Positions 48,758 to 57,110 of a stretch of DNA of 64,000 nucleotides are shown piece after piece. The stretch's first letter is position 1; the number at the start of each line of letters is the position of its first letter. The translations under genes were made by a program, and so were the position numbers. Below the pieces are notes generated by a model. The model was not told the origin of the DNA and made no database searches. It worked only from the letters and a program-made list of their open reading frames with translations. This DNA comes from Billgrantia saliphila (GTDB lineage Bacteria; Pseudomonadota; Gammaproteobacteria; Pseudomonadales; Halomonadaceae): contig NZ_PJRN01000014.1 in NCBI RefSeq assembly GCF_002930105.1, forward strand, positions 62,001-126,000. Reading direction: 5' to 3'.

Positions 48758-50146
48758 TCAGGAGGCGACGACCTGCATCGGCTGAGTGAGGCGAAATAGA
48801 CTGACCAACAAGGCTACCAACGCAAGCAGAGCCGCCAACCACAGGGCCAGAGATACACCACCGAAAGGCAATGCCATGACCAGCGCAACCAAGGCTGAGC
48901 CTAGGCACTGGCCGAAGGTGCGCAGCGTTGCCAGCACCCCCGAAGCGCTTGCGCTCAGCACCAAGGGGGCGCTGCCGATGATTTCGCGGTTGTTCGGTGC
49001 CTGGAAGAAGCCGTAGCCCAGCCCGCAAATCAGCGAAGGTATCAACATATAGATCGCCGTGCCGTCGGCACTCATCCAGCCCAGCCCGGCCATACCACCC
49101 AGAAACAAGGCCAGCCCCCCTGCCGCAAGCAGCGCTGGATCGCGCTTATCGGCCAGGCGACCGGCCATGGGCCCAGAAATCAGTAACGCCAGAGGCCACG
49201 GGGTGAAGAGCAGGGCCGCCTGCAGTGGCGACACGCCCATCACGCTCTGGTAGAGAAAGGGCAGCGCGACAAAAGCCGCCCCCTGGGCAGTGAAGGCCAG
49301 TACCGTCACCAGGGAGGCAGTAGCAAAGCGTGGTTCCGCGAACAACCCCAGCGGCACTAACGGAGAGGGCGTGCGTCCTTGCCGCCAGACGAAGACAGCA
49401 AGGGACAGCAGGCTGAGCGCGGCAAGCCCGCAGACCAGAACGTAATGCCCCGAATGGCCGAGTCGCTCCACGGTCAGCACGAATCCTCCCATCATCGACG
49501 CGGAGAGCAGCGCCCCCGGCCAGTCGAAGCCGCCTTTCTGCCAGGGCTCGAACGGCAGTGACCGCCAAGCCAAACCGATGGCCAGAAGACCTACCGGAAC
49601 ATTGACGGCAAAGATCCAAGGCCAGTTGGCCAGTGAGAGCACCAAGCCCCCCAGGGTGGGCCCCGAGGCCAGGCCAAAGGCGACGACCATGGCATTCAGG
49701 CCGATCGCCCTCCCCAGCAGTCGGTGTGGAAAGATGGTCCGATAAAGCGATGGCCCCAAGCTGAATATCGCCGCCCCGCCCAGCCCCTGCACGACACGAC
49801 AGGCCAGCAGCAATTCCAAGCTTGTCGAGAGTGCCGCACCTAACGCGCCCAGGGTATAGAGCACCAAACCGCACCAGAAGACACGCCACTGCCCTGCCAG
49901 GCGACTGAAAGCCGCAAAGGTGAGCAGCGAGGCGGCACATGCCAACTGATAGGCGGTTGCCACCCACACCGCCTGAGATTCGGGAACGCCCAGGCCATGT
50001 GCCAATGTCGGGAGAGCGATGTTGACGATGCCAAGGTCAAGCACGGCCATCAAGGTGGCCAACACCACTACCAGGGTGGCTAAACGGCGTTGCCTCCCGT
50101 CCAGCCCCGCATCGCCGGGCCGCTCCTCGAAGAGCCGCTTCAGCAT
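48758..50146 (-). CDS. MFS transporter, DHA2 (EmrB/QacA)-like
   Basis: A 462-aa proton-coupled exporter of the major facilitator superfamily with about 13-14 transmembrane segments. Motifs include LDLGIVNIALPTLAHGLG (DHA2 motif D1) and GPTLGGLVLSLANWPWIFAVNVPVG (motif C, typical of antiporters). Likely a drug or metabolite exporter. It is convergent with the ggt-family gene and divergent from the oxidase operon, with which it shares a 500-bp upstream region containing two GntR-type palindromes. Confidence 0.9.
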   Translation of the reverse strand: MLKRLFEERPGDAGLDGRQRRLATLVVVLATLMAVLDLGIVNIALPTLAHGLGVPESQAVWVATAYQLACAASLLTFAAFSRLAGQWRVFWCGLVLYTLGALGAALSTSLELLLACRVVQGLGGAAIFSLGPSLYRTIFPHRLLGRAIGLNAMVVAFGLASGPTLGGLVLSLANWPWIFAVNVPVGLLAIGLAWRSLPFEPWQKGGFDWPGALLSASMMGGFVLTVERLGHSGHYVLVCGLAALSLLSLAVFVWRQGRTPSPLVPLGLFAEPRFATASLVTVLAFTAQGAAFVALPFLYQSVMGVSPLQAALLFTPWPLALLISGPMAGRLADKRDPALLAAGGLALFLGGMAGLGWMSADGTAIYMLIPSLICGLGYGFFQAPNNREIIGSAPLVLSASASGVLATLRTFGQCLGSALVALVMALPFGGVSLALWLAALLALVALLVSLFRLTQPMQVVAS

Positions 50147-50288
50147 GACATACCCTCACCATGCGAGCACCGCCCTACCCATACCGCTTCCCCACGCACC
50201 GATCTGGCATGGCAACGCTTGGCCATGTTTGCTGCCTCAATGGTCATGTCACATCTTCCGGAACAGTCTATATATCCGATTCAGCACA

Positions 50289-50298
50289 TGGTATACCA
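50289..50298. promoter_or_regulatory. GntR-type operator, site A
   Basis: Perfect 10-bp palindrome TGGTATACCA with right-hand flank CAAGCCA, closely matching sites B and C. It is about 150 bp from the MFS start codon and 365 bp from the oxidase start, so it could serve either gene. Confidence 0.65.
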
Positions 50299-50517
50299 CA
50301 AGCCATTATCGTGCTATCCGACTTGAAATGAGGCCCCGCCGAGCCATTCCCGAGCCATCTCGTGCGTGCTCGCAAGCCTGCGAGGAGCGTCACTGTCATG
50401 GTCTTCAAAGGACACGACTCCCCTATCCACACAGCGCCAGGCTGGTATCGGCCAATAATTTGACCCAAGTCAGAAAATCCCTTGACAGGAAGATCGAGAG
50501 GAAATTACGCTTCTTTC

Positions 50518-50543
50518 ATGGCTTTTGGTATACCATAAGCCAT
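50518..50543. promoter_or_regulatory. GntR-type operator, site B
   Basis: TGGTATACCA core at 50526-50535 with flanks ATGGCTTT and TAAGCCAT, a near-perfect 26-bp palindrome (one mismatched pair). It overlaps the likely start region of the oxidase operon transcript. Confidence 0.75.
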
Positions 50544-50654
50544 CCACGAAAAACCCGGCGAGTCGCCGGACGTGTCGGCTATCGACACAAGGCAAACAAC
50601 AACAGCGCGGCCTGCCGAACCAGGCGGCGTTCAGGCAACCAGGAGTCCTCCCCC

Positions 50655-51386
50655 ATGGCACAGTTGATGAATCGCGACGAATTCCGTACCGCCCTGGAAG
50701 AAGCCATCAAGGGCAAGAGCGCCAACAAGGCACCGTTCAGCGTGGCCTGGGCCAGCGGCAAGCTGTCCCGCGACCACCTCGCCCGCTGGGCCGAGAACCA
50801 CTACCACTACGTGGGCCCGTTCGCCGACTACCTGGCCTACATTTACGCCAACACCCCCGAGAACTACACCGAGGCCAAGGACTTCCTGCTACAGAACATG
50901 TACGAGGAAGAACTCGGCGGCGATCGCCATACCGACCTGCTGATTCGCTTCGCCGAGGCCTGCGGCACTACTCGCGAGCGCGTCGAGAGCCCAGACAACA
51001 TGTCGCCCACCACCCGCGGCCTGCAGAGCTGGTGCTATGCCGTGGCCATGCGTGAACACCCGGTGGTGGCCGTGGCGGCGCTGGTCGTCGGCCTGGAGTC
51101 CCAGGTGCCGTCGATCTACCGCAAGCAGACCCCGACCCTGCGCGAAAAGTACGGCTTCACCGACGAAGAGGTCGAATTCTTCGACCTGCATATCGTCTCC
51201 GACGAGATCCACGGCGAACGCGGCTACCAGATCGTGCTGGAGCACGCCGATACCGTTGAGCTGCAGCAGCGCTGCTTGAAGATCTGTGAGATCGGCGCAC
51301 AGATGCGCCTGCTCTACACCACCGCGCTGTACTACGACTATGTTGCCGGCGACCTACCCATCACCGAACTGGACATGGCCGCCTGA
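50655..51386 (+). CDS. haem-oxygenase-like diiron oxidase (HDO/TenA-PqqC-like fold)
   Basis: A 243-aa all-helical protein of the haem-oxygenase-like fold. It keeps the six metal ligands of HDO enzymes such as CADD: Glu85 and His92 in EELGGDRH, Glu148 in VGLESQ, and His179, Asp183, His186 in HIVSDEIH. Other TenA-type features include WAENHYHYVGPF. HDO enzymes use a diiron centre and O2 for oxidative C-C or C-N chemistry. The ATG at 50655 follows AGGAG by 9 nt. It heads an operon with its own ferredoxin and reductase, which could supply electrons. Substrate unknown; a thiaminase role is unlikely because TenA lacks these ligands. Confidence 0.8.
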   Translation: MAQLMNRDEFRTALEEAIKGKSANKAPFSVAWASGKLSRDHLARWAENHYHYVGPFADYLAYIYANTPENYTEAKDFLLQNMYEEELGGDRHTDLLIRFAEACGTTRERVESPDNMSPTTRGLQSWCYAVAMREHPVVAVAALVVGLESQVPSIYRKQTPTLREKYGFTDEEVEFFDLHIVSDEIHGERGYQIVLEHADTVELQQRCLKICEIGAQMRLLYTTALYYDYVAGDLPITELDMAA

Positions 51387-51410
51387 TCGAGGCCGCTGAC
51401 CCCGCGTGAG

Positions 51411-51434
51411 CCATCTGCCGACCTCGGCAGATGG
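51411..51434 (+). repeat. intercistronic hairpin after the diiron oxidase gene
   Basis: CCATCTGCCGA / TCGGCAGATGG, a perfect 11-bp inverted repeat with a 2-nt spacer, 25 nt past the stop. No T run follows. It probably stabilises the upstream mRNA or partly terminates, giving uneven expression within the operon. Confidence 0.7.
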
Positions 51435-51508
51435 CAATGCCACGCGATGCGAGCACGAATGGACACGGTCCAGCGACGATAGCCAGCGACGACAAAGAGG
51501 TAAGCGTC

Positions 51509-52963
51509 TTGGATAACGCAACCCAGTTTCTCAACTACATCGATGGCGAATGGGCCGCTAGCGCCTCGGGCAAGACGTTCGAGAACCGCAGCCCCGCCGA
51601 CCAGGACGACCTGCTCGGCCTATTCCAGGCCTCCTCGGCCGACGATGCACGCCGCGCGATCGACGCGGCCGATCGCGCCTTCGCGACTTGGCGCGAGACG
51701 CCCATCTCGCAGCGCGCCAAGATCCTCAATCGCGCCGCCGACTACCTGATGGAGAACGTCGAGCAGTTCGCCCGGGAGCTGACCCGCGAGGAAGGCAAGC
51801 TCTTGGGCAACAGCCGGGATGAGATCACCCGCTCGGCCCAGACCCTGCGCTTCTACGCGGTGGAGGGCCAGACCATCACCGGCGAGACCTTCCCCCAGGA
51901 CGACGCCAAGATGATGGTCTACACCCAGCGCGAGCCGCTTGGCGTGGCCACCATTATCACGCCATGGAACTTTCCGATCTCGATTCCGGCACGCAAGATC
52001 GCGCCGGCACTCATCACCGGCAATAGTGTGGTGTTCAAGCCTTCATCGGATGCGCCGTTGATCGGTTACCGCCTGGCCGAGGCCCTGCATCACGCCGGGG
52101 TGCCGGCCGGTGTGTTCAACTTCATTACCGGCGCTGCATCGGCGATTGGCGAAGAGCTCACCGCCAATCCCGTGGTGAAGGCCATCTCCTTCACCGGCTC
52201 TACTGCCGCCGGCGAGCGCATCCACCGTGCCGCGGCCATGACCACCCGCACCCAGATGGAACTCGGCGGCAAGAACCCGCTGATCGTGCTGGAAGATGCC
52301 GACATCGACACCGCGGTGGATCTGACCGTGAAGGGAGGGTTCTCGCTTACCGGCCAGGCCTGCACCGGCACCAGCCGCGTGTTGATCGCCCGTAGCCGCA
52401 AGCAGGAGTACCTCACGCGGCTGGTGGAAAAGGTCAAGACGCTCAAGATCGGCAACGGCATGACCGATGGCACTCAGATAGGCCCGTTGGCCACTCGTCA
52501 ACAGCTCGACACGGTGCTCGGTTACATCGAAGCAGGCAAGCAGGAGGCGACTCACGTCCACGGCGGCGAACATCTCAGCGAAGGCGACTACGCCAAGGGC
52601 TTCTATGTCGCCCCGGCCATCTTCAGCGATGTGACCCAGGAGATGCGCATCGCCCGCGAAGAAATCTTCGGGCCGGTGGTCGCGGTGATCGAGGTCGACG
52701 GCTACGAGGACGCCATCGCCAAGGCCAACGATACGCCCTATGGGCTTGCCGCCGCCCTGGTGACCAACGACATCGGCTACATCCAGCGCTTCCCGCTCGA
52801 TATCCAGGCCGGCACGGTGAAGGTCAACCGCACCACCACCGGCAACCTGGTCAATGCCCCCTTCGGCGGGTTGAAGCAGTCGAGTACCTCTACGTTCCGC
52901 GAATCGGGTCGCGCCGGGCTGGATTTCTTCACCCAGACCAAGACCGTCTACATCGGCCGCTGA
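51509..52963 (+). CDS. NAD(P)+-dependent aldehyde dehydrogenase (succinate-semialdehyde-type)
   Basis: Oxidises an aldehyde, probably a semialdehyde, to the acid. From the TTG at 51509 the protein has 484 aa, the length of GabD-type enzymes. Catalytic Cys285 is in GQACTGTSR and general-base Glu251 in MELGGKNP; the cofactor loop ITPWNFPISIPARKIAPALITGN and FTGSTAAGERI are present. I chose the TTG because AAAGAGG lies 8 nt upstream and the N-terminus then matches the family (LDNATQFLNYIDGEW); the longer frame from 51431 starts inside the hairpin. Second gene of the oxidase operon. Confidence 0.92.
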   Translation: MDNATQFLNYIDGEWAASASGKTFENRSPADQDDLLGLFQASSADDARRAIDAADRAFATWRETPISQRAKILNRAADYLMENVEQFARELTREEGKLLGNSRDEITRSAQTLRFYAVEGQTITGETFPQDDAKMMVYTQREPLGVATIITPWNFPISIPARKIAPALITGNSVVFKPSSDAPLIGYRLAEALHHAGVPAGVFNFITGAASAIGEELTANPVVKAISFTGSTAAGERIHRAAAMTTRTQMELGGKNPLIVLEDADIDTAVDLTVKGGFSLTGQACTGTSRVLIARSRKQEYLTRLVEKVKTLKIGNGMTDGTQIGPLATRQQLDTVLGYIEAGKQEATHVHGGEHLSEGDYAKGFYVAPAIFSDVTQEMRIAREEIFGPVVAVIEVDGYEDAIAKANDTPYGLAAALVTNDIGYIQRFPLDIQAGTVKVNRTTTGNLVNAPFGGLKQSSTSTFRESGRAGLDFFTQTKTVYIGR

Positions 52964-53000
52964 GCGCGGCACCGACAACCCTGACGACAAGGTGACACAC

Positions 53001-53480
53001 ATGAAACAGGTATTTCGCCTGGAATTGGAAGAAGCCAAGCTGATGGTGGAGGCCGCCAAGCAGCGCTCCGCGGAGATCGGCGTCCTGGAAACCATTTGCG
53101 TGGTCGATGACGGCGGCTATCCCCTGGCACTCGAGCGCATGAACGGCGCCCGCGTCACCGGCCCGCAGATCGCCTGGAACAAGGCCTTCACCGCCGCCGG
53201 CCACAAGCGCTCGACCCACCTGTTCAACACCGCCCCCAACGGCCCTGCCCTGCCCGGCAACGAAGCCTTCGGTATCCAGTGGAGCTTCGAAGGCAAGTTC
53301 GCGGTGTTCGTCGGCGGCTTCCCGATTGTTGTCGATGGCGAAGTGATCGGCGGCGTGGGCCTGAGCGGCGGCAACGGTGAACAGGACACCCAAGCCGGAC
53401 TGGCCGCCTTGCAGGCGCTCCAGGATCACCTGCGCGAGTCCGGCCACGAAGTGATGGTCGAGTCCGATATCAAGAAGTAA
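53001..53480 (+). CDS. GlcG/HbpS family protein
   Basis: A 159-aa GlcG/HbpS-like (DUF336) protein. It has LELEEAKLMVEAAKQRSAEIG, CVVDDGGYPLALERM and VVDGEVIGGVGLSGGNGEQDTQAG, the glycine-rich signature near the C-terminus. Members bind haem or flavin-like ligands or accompany oxidative catabolic enzymes; many have no known activity. The ATG at 53001 follows AAGGTGA. In this operon it could bind an intermediate or cofactor of the oxidase (inference). Confidence 0.88.
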   Translation: MKQVFRLELEEAKLMVEAAKQRSAEIGVLETICVVDDGGYPLALERMNGARVTGPQIAWNKAFTAAGHKRSTHLFNTAPNGPALPGNEAFGIQWSFEGKFAVFVGGFPIVVDGEVIGGVGLSGGNGEQDTQAGLAALQALQDHLRESGHEVMVESDIKK

Positions 53481-53503
53481 GCCCGGCCGCAACCCAATAG
53501 CAT

Positions 53504-53524
53504 CGTCAGGGCCGCGCCCTGACG
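53504..53524 (+). repeat. intercistronic hairpin after the GlcG-like gene
   Basis: CGTCAGGGC / GCCCTGACG with a 3-nt loop, a perfect 9-bp stem 23 nt after the stop codon and 72 nt before the reductase gene. No T run. It may mark a processing point in the operon mRNA. Confidence 0.65.
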
Positions 53525-53596
53525 ACCGGCCAAGCACCGACACTCGGCAACAACGACAAAGCTTGCCTTGGAACGGGTGCGCTCGAGGAGGCTGCC

Positions 53597-54613
53597 ATGA
53601 GCTACCGTATTACCCTCTCCGACACTTCAGAAAGCTTCGAAGCCCAGGCGGGAGAGCCGCTGCTCGAGGCCGCCGAACGCGCGGGGTTTCCGCTCGCCCA
53701 CGACTGCCGCTTCGGCGGCTGCGGTGCTTGTCGCGTCAAGCTGGTGGAAGGAAGCGTCGAGTATGACGAATTTCCCTTCGGACTGACCGAGGAGGAGGCC
53801 GAGGAGGGCTATGCCCTGGCCTGCCAGGCGTGTGCCCAGAGCGACCTCACCATCAGCGCCAAGCTGTTGCCTGCGGGCTACATTCCCGCAGACTTCCACG
53901 TCGCCACCATCGAGCGGCTGGAGAAGCTCAGCCACGACGTGACCCACTTGGTGCTGCGGATTCCCACGGCCAGCGAAGTCATCTTCCATCCGGGTCAGTA
54001 CCTCAACGTGATGCTGGATGACGGCAGTCCGCGCAGCTTTTCCATGGCATCGCCTCACCGCGGCGAGCTGTTCGATTTCCACATTCGCCGCGTGCCCGGT
54101 GGTCATTTCACCGGTCGCCTCGACACTCACTACCAGCCGGGCGATACCCTCGATGTGGAGCTACCCCACGGGACCTTCCGACACGACGCCGAGAGCCCGC
54201 GTGATCTGTTGATGGTGGGCGGCGGCACCGGCCTGGCGCCGCTCAAGAGCATTATCGAGTCGTTGCTGGATGAGCCCGACCGGCCAGGAATCGCGCTCTA
54301 TTGGGGGGTTCGCCGCGTCGAGGATCTCTATCTCGATGAGCTATTGCGCCACTGGGCCAAGACGCTGCCCGATTTCCGCTACGTGCCGGTGCTTTCGGAA
54401 GCCGACGCCGAATGGGGCGGTCGACGCGGCTTCGTGCATGAGGCCGTCTGCGAGGACTTCGCCGACCTGAGCGCCTTCGATGCCTACCTGTGCGGCCCGC
54501 CGCCGATGATCGCCGCCGCCAAGGCGAGCTTCTCCCAGCGTGGCCTGGACGTCGAACGCATCTATGCCGACAGCTTCAACTTCACCCATGAACTCGAAGG
54601 CAGCGTTGCCTGA
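53597..54613 (+). CDS. oxygenase-type NAD(P)H reductase with [2Fe-2S], FAD and NAD domains
   Basis: A 338-aa electron-transfer protein like the reductases of aromatic oxygenases (BenC/XylZ type). Residues about 1-90 are a plant-type ferredoxin domain with Cys37, Cys42, Cys45 and Cys76. A flavin domain follows (RSFSMASPH FAD motif near residue 139), then an NAD-binding domain (MVGGGTGLAPLKSI, and CGPPPMI near the end). It should pass electrons from NAD(P)H, through the separate ferredoxin encoded next, to an oxygenase. The only oxygenase candidate in the operon is the HDO protein. Confidence 0.93.
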   Translation: MSYRITLSDTSESFEAQAGEPLLEAAERAGFPLAHDCRFGGCGACRVKLVEGSVEYDEFPFGLTEEEAEEGYALACQACAQSDLTISAKLLPAGYIPADFHVATIERLEKLSHDVTHLVLRIPTASEVIFHPGQYLNVMLDDGSPRSFSMASPHRGELFDFHIRRVPGGHFTGRLDTHYQPGDTLDVELPHGTFRHDAESPRDLLMVGGGTGLAPLKSIIESLLDEPDRPGIALYWGVRRVEDLYLDELLRHWAKTLPDFRYVPVLSEADAEWGGRRGFVHEAVCEDFADLSAFDAYLCGPPPMIAAAKASFSQRGLDVERIYADSFNFTHELEGSVA

Positions 54614-54643
54614 CGCATCGCCGGATCTAGCGAGGTAATCGAC

Positions 54644-54982
54644 ATGCCGGATATCACCTTCATCAGCAACGATGGCAAGGTCGTCAACGCTCCAGAGGAC
54701 TCCAACCTGCTGCGCGTGTCGCTGCGCGAAAAGGGAGGCATCCCGTTCAAGTGCGGCGGCGGCCTGTGCGGCACCTGCAAGTGCCGGGTCGAGGAGGGCC
54801 GCGAGAACACCGATGCCGTGAAGAAGAAGGAAGAAAAGCTGCTCTCTCCCGAGGAGTTGAAGCAGGGTTATCGCCTGGCCTGCCAGACCTTTCTCAAGGG
54901 AGACGTCAAGGTTTCCTGGGAGGAGACACCCAAGGGCGGCGCCGACGGCGCTCGCCAGGTCAGGCCCAAAGCCGAGGTATGA
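54644..54982 (+). CDS. [2Fe-2S] ferredoxin
   Basis: A 112-aa plant-type ferredoxin. The cluster ligands are in KCGGGLCGTCKCR (Cys37, Cys42, Cys45) plus a distal Cys in LACQTFLKGD. The lysine-rich insert TDAVKKKEEKLLSPEELKQGY separates the ligands, as in ferredoxins of some oxygenase systems. It sits 30 nt after the reductase and 11 nt before the aspartate dehydrogenase gene. Likely the immediate electron donor to the oxidase. Confidence 0.93.
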   Translation: MPDITFISNDGKVVNAPEDSNLLRVSLREKGGIPFKCGGGLCGTCKCRVEEGRENTDAVKKKEEKLLSPEELKQGYRLACQTFLKGDVKVSWEETPKGGADGARQVRPKAEV

Positions 54983-54993
54983 GGGGGAAAAGC

Positions 54994-55797
54994 ATGCTTA
55001 ACGTTGGACTCATCGGCTATGGCACGGCAGGCAGGGACGTCGCCGAGGCCATTCTAGGCGGCCAGGCGGGGGATGCCCGCCTGGCCGCCGTCCTGGTGCG
55101 TGACGCCGGCAAGTACGCCGACGTCTGCCTCGAGAACTGCACGCTTACCGACAGCGAAGAGGCCTTCTTCGCCTGCCGCCCCGACGTGGTGGTCGAGACG
55201 GCCGGCCATGAGGCCGTGATCCGCCACGCCGAAAGGTCGCTCGCCAACGGTAGTGACTTCATGGTGGTGTCGGTCGGCGCCCTCTGCGACCCGGCGCTCT
55301 ACGAGCGAGTCATGGCCAGTGCCGGCCAGCATGGCAAGCGGGTGCTGGTACCCTCGGCGGCGATCGCCGGCCTCGACCGCATCGCCGCTGCCGCCCAGGG
55401 GCCGCTGGAGCGCGTGACGCTGACTACCCGTAAACCTGTGAAGGCCTGGCGTGGCACCTTTGCCGAGGAAGTGGTCGACCTCGATACCATCACACAGCCG
55501 ACGGTGATTTTCGAAGGCAACGCCCGCGAGTCGTCCCGTGTATTCCCCGAGAGCGTCAACGTCTCGGCGGCGCTGAGTCTGGCCGGCGTGGGGTTCGAGG
55601 CGACCGAGGTGCGCGTACTCGTCGATCCCACGATCGACAAGAACATGCACGAGGTTTCCGCCAAGGGCCTGTTCGGCGAGGTACGCATCGAAGTGCAGAA
55701 CACGCCGTCGCCGAACAATCCCAAGACCGGCTATATCGTCGCCATGAGCGTCTCCAGGGCGCTCAAGAACCTCTCGTCCCAGCTCGTCATCGGCTAG
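54994..55797 (+). CDS. L-aspartate dehydrogenase (NadX-type)
   Basis: Interconverts aspartate and oxaloacetate (via iminoaspartate) with NAD(P). The 267-aa protein has the nucleotide-binding start LNVGLIGYGTAGRDVAEAIL, the central VVVETAGHEAVIRHAE, and the diagnostic GNARESSRVFPESVNVSAALSLAG with NMHEVSAKGLFGEV, which carries the catalytic His. The ATG at 54994 follows GAGGGGGAA. No nadA or nadC is adjacent, so a catabolic deaminating role fits better than NAD synthesis. Last gene of the oxidase operon. Confidence 0.92.
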   Translation: MLNVGLIGYGTAGRDVAEAILGGQAGDARLAAVLVRDAGKYADVCLENCTLTDSEEAFFACRPDVVVETAGHEAVIRHAERSLANGSDFMVVSVGALCDPALYERVMASAGQHGKRVLVPSAAIAGLDRIAAAAQGPLERVTLTTRKPVKAWRGTFAEEVVDLDTITQPTVIFEGNARESSRVFPESVNVSAALSLAGVGFEATEVRVLVDPTIDKNMHEVSAKGLFGEVRIEVQNTPSPNNPKTGYIVAMSVSRALKNLSSQLVIG

Positions 55798-55840
55798 CGC
55801 GACAATACGGCTGACATGATGAAACAAGCCACAACGCAAC

Positions 55841-55865
55841 CGGGCACTCGCATAACGAATGCCCG
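55841..55865 (+). terminator. hairpin downstream of the aspartate dehydrogenase gene
   Basis: CGGGCA / TGCCCG plus an inner TCG/CGA pair form a stem 44 nt past the stop, between convergent genes. Only a weak T-rich tail follows, so termination is possible but not certain. Confidence 0.45.
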
Positions 55866-55937
55866 ACTTGCAGTGTCCTGTCTTTGCTTTGCCCGGCCCG
55901 GCACTCTCTGCCCAGGTCCGCCCTGGTCTCGGTCGTC

Positions 55938-56597
55938 TTAAACCTGCGAGCGGCTGATATAAGCCTTGCGCGACTTCTCCAGGTGAATACGGGTGAAGCT
56001 TTCGGCCAGGTCCTCCTCGCCGTTGCGGATCGCACCGAGGATATCCTGATGCTCACGCAGCGCCTCCTTGGTACGACCCGGTAGCGCAGTGCTCAGGTTG
56101 GAGAAGGCGCGCACGTAATCTTTGAGGTCGATCAGCATCTCGTGGAGCTTGGGGTTGCCGGCGGCCCGGCCAATCAGGTCGTTGTATTTGACGTTGAGCT
56201 CAACAGCATCGCCACCGCCATCGTCCTGCGCTTCTTCCATCTCGGTCAGGAGCTGGTCGATTTCGGCGGCGATGGCGTCGTTTATCTTTTGCGCGGCCAG
56301 ACGCGCGGCCAGCGACTCCAGAGAGGTCAGAATCATGAAGACCTCGAGAATCTCCGCCTGAGTGATCTCGTTGACCACCACGCCCTTGCGCGGCACCGTA
56401 CGCACGAAGCGCTGGGTTTCGAGTCGGAACAGTGCCTCGCGGATGGGCGTGCGGCTGATGTTGAGCTTATCTGCCAACACCCTTTCGACCAGGCGATCGC
56501 CCGCCTTGTACTCACCTCGCAGAATGGCATCCTTGAGGTAGGCGTATACCTTGTCGCGAATCGGAGAGAGGTCTTCCTGGGTCCAGGTCTCGGCCAT
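55938..56597 (-). CDS. GntR/FCD transcriptional regulator 1
   Basis: A 219-aa FadR-subfamily (FCD) regulator. The N-terminal winged HTH includes VYAYLKDAILRGEYKAGDRLVE, ISRTPIREALFRLETQRFV and PRKGVVV. The C-terminal helical FCD domain has ligand/metal positions such as REHQDILGAI and the His in RIHLEKSRK. Convergent with the aspartate dehydrogenase gene. A likely regulator of the catabolic genes through the TGGTATACCA sites; which of the two GntR proteins binds which site cannot be told from sequence. Confidence 0.93.
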   Translation of the reverse strand: MAETWTQEDLSPIRDKVYAYLKDAILRGEYKAGDRLVERVLADKLNISRTPIREALFRLETQRFVRTVPRKGVVVNEITQAEILEVFMILTSLESLAARLAAQKINDAIAAEIDQLLTEMEEAQDDGGGDAVELNVKYNDLIGRAAGNPKLHEMLIDLKDYVRAFSNLSTALPGRTKEALREHQDILGAIRNGEEDLAESFTRIHLEKSRKAYISRSQV

Positions 56598-56673
56598 TCG
56601 GGCTACCTTCGGCTGTCGCGGAGCGGTGAGAGGTAATCCAGCATTTTACCATACGCAGCCACCGAGCGGCATC

Positions 56674-56683
56674 TGGTACACGA
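56674..56683. promoter_or_regulatory. weak GntR-type operator-like sequence upstream of regulator 1
   Basis: TGGTACACGA resembles the TGGTATACCA core with three mismatches and lies 77 bp upstream of the regulator 1 start codon; TTTACCATACG at 56645-56655 is a second half-like site. Possible autoregulation, low certainty. Confidence 0.3.
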
Positions 56684-56747
56684 AGGGCCAAGGACTGGAG
56701 CGAGCCCCATATTGGCAGGCACGGGGTGAGCAGACCGCCGGATCGTG

Positions 56748-57053
56748 TCAGTGCAGCGGAGCCCGCTCCAGGCGCGCGTCGATGGAGCCGAAGGTCACCA
56801 GTTGCTCGAGCTCGGCCCGGGCCGCCTCAAGCGTATCGAAGCGCTCGAAGAATTTCAGCGGCACGCTGTTGGTCTTGCCGCCTTCACCGGTCTCGACAAT
56901 GCTGACCCGCCCTTGGTCGCTGCTCACCTCGGCAATGGTGAAATAGGCCTTCTTCCTGCCGTAGAAGAAGTATTCGTAGGATTCTACCGGGGCGATGCCC
57001 TGCCCCGGGCGGGCATCGTACTCGTCAAGCTTGCTAGTCAAAATGATGTACAT
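56748..57053 (-). CDS. unknown 101-aa protein downstream of the creatininase-family gene
   Basis: I do not recognise the family. The protein is soluble and compact. It begins MYIILTSKLDEYD and has an aromatic stretch ESYEYFFYGRKKAYFTIAEV, VSIVETGEGGKTNSVPLKFF and an ERFDTLEAARAELEQLVTFG end. The pattern (short beta strands, then an alpha helix) suggests a small alpha/beta fold such as a ferredoxin-like monooxygenase/EthD or a small-molecule-binding subunit, but this is a guess. It follows the creatininase gene by 57 bp and is probably in its operon. Confidence 0.65.
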   Translation of the reverse strand: MYIILTSKLDEYDARPGQGIAPVESYEYFFYGRKKAYFTIAEVSSDQGRVSIVETGEGGKTNSVPLKFFERFDTLEAARAELEQLVTFGSIDARLERAPLH

Positions 57054-57110
57054 GGCTGTGCTCTCGATTGTTGTGGTCCATCCGCTCGCTTCGGGCGGTT
57101 CGAGCTGGCC

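Larger units (their letters stand above)
50147..50654. promoter_or_regulatory. regulatory region between MFS gene and oxidase operon
   Basis: About 510 bp without a gene. It holds two TGGTATACCA palindromes (separate entries). A plausible promoter for the oxidase operon is TTGACA at 50482-50487 with a -10-like TACGCT at 50506-50511 (18-bp spacer). The second palindrome lies just past that -10, a repressor position. AGGAG at 50641-50645 is the ribosome-binding site. Confidence 0.6.

Noticed and set aside
50655..51386. Thiaminase/TenA or PqqC function for the haem-oxygenase-fold protein
   Set aside because: The six-residue diiron ligand set (ExxxxxxH, E, HxxxDxxH) is complete, which TenA and PqqC lack, and no thiamine or PQQ genes are nearby.
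50655..55797. Assignment of the oxidase operon to ectoine degradation (DoeA-D)
   Set aside because: An aldehyde dehydrogenase and aspartate-linked step fit superficially, but no DoeA/DoeB hydrolase or DoeD transaminase is present, and HDO plus ferredoxin proteins are not part of that pathway.
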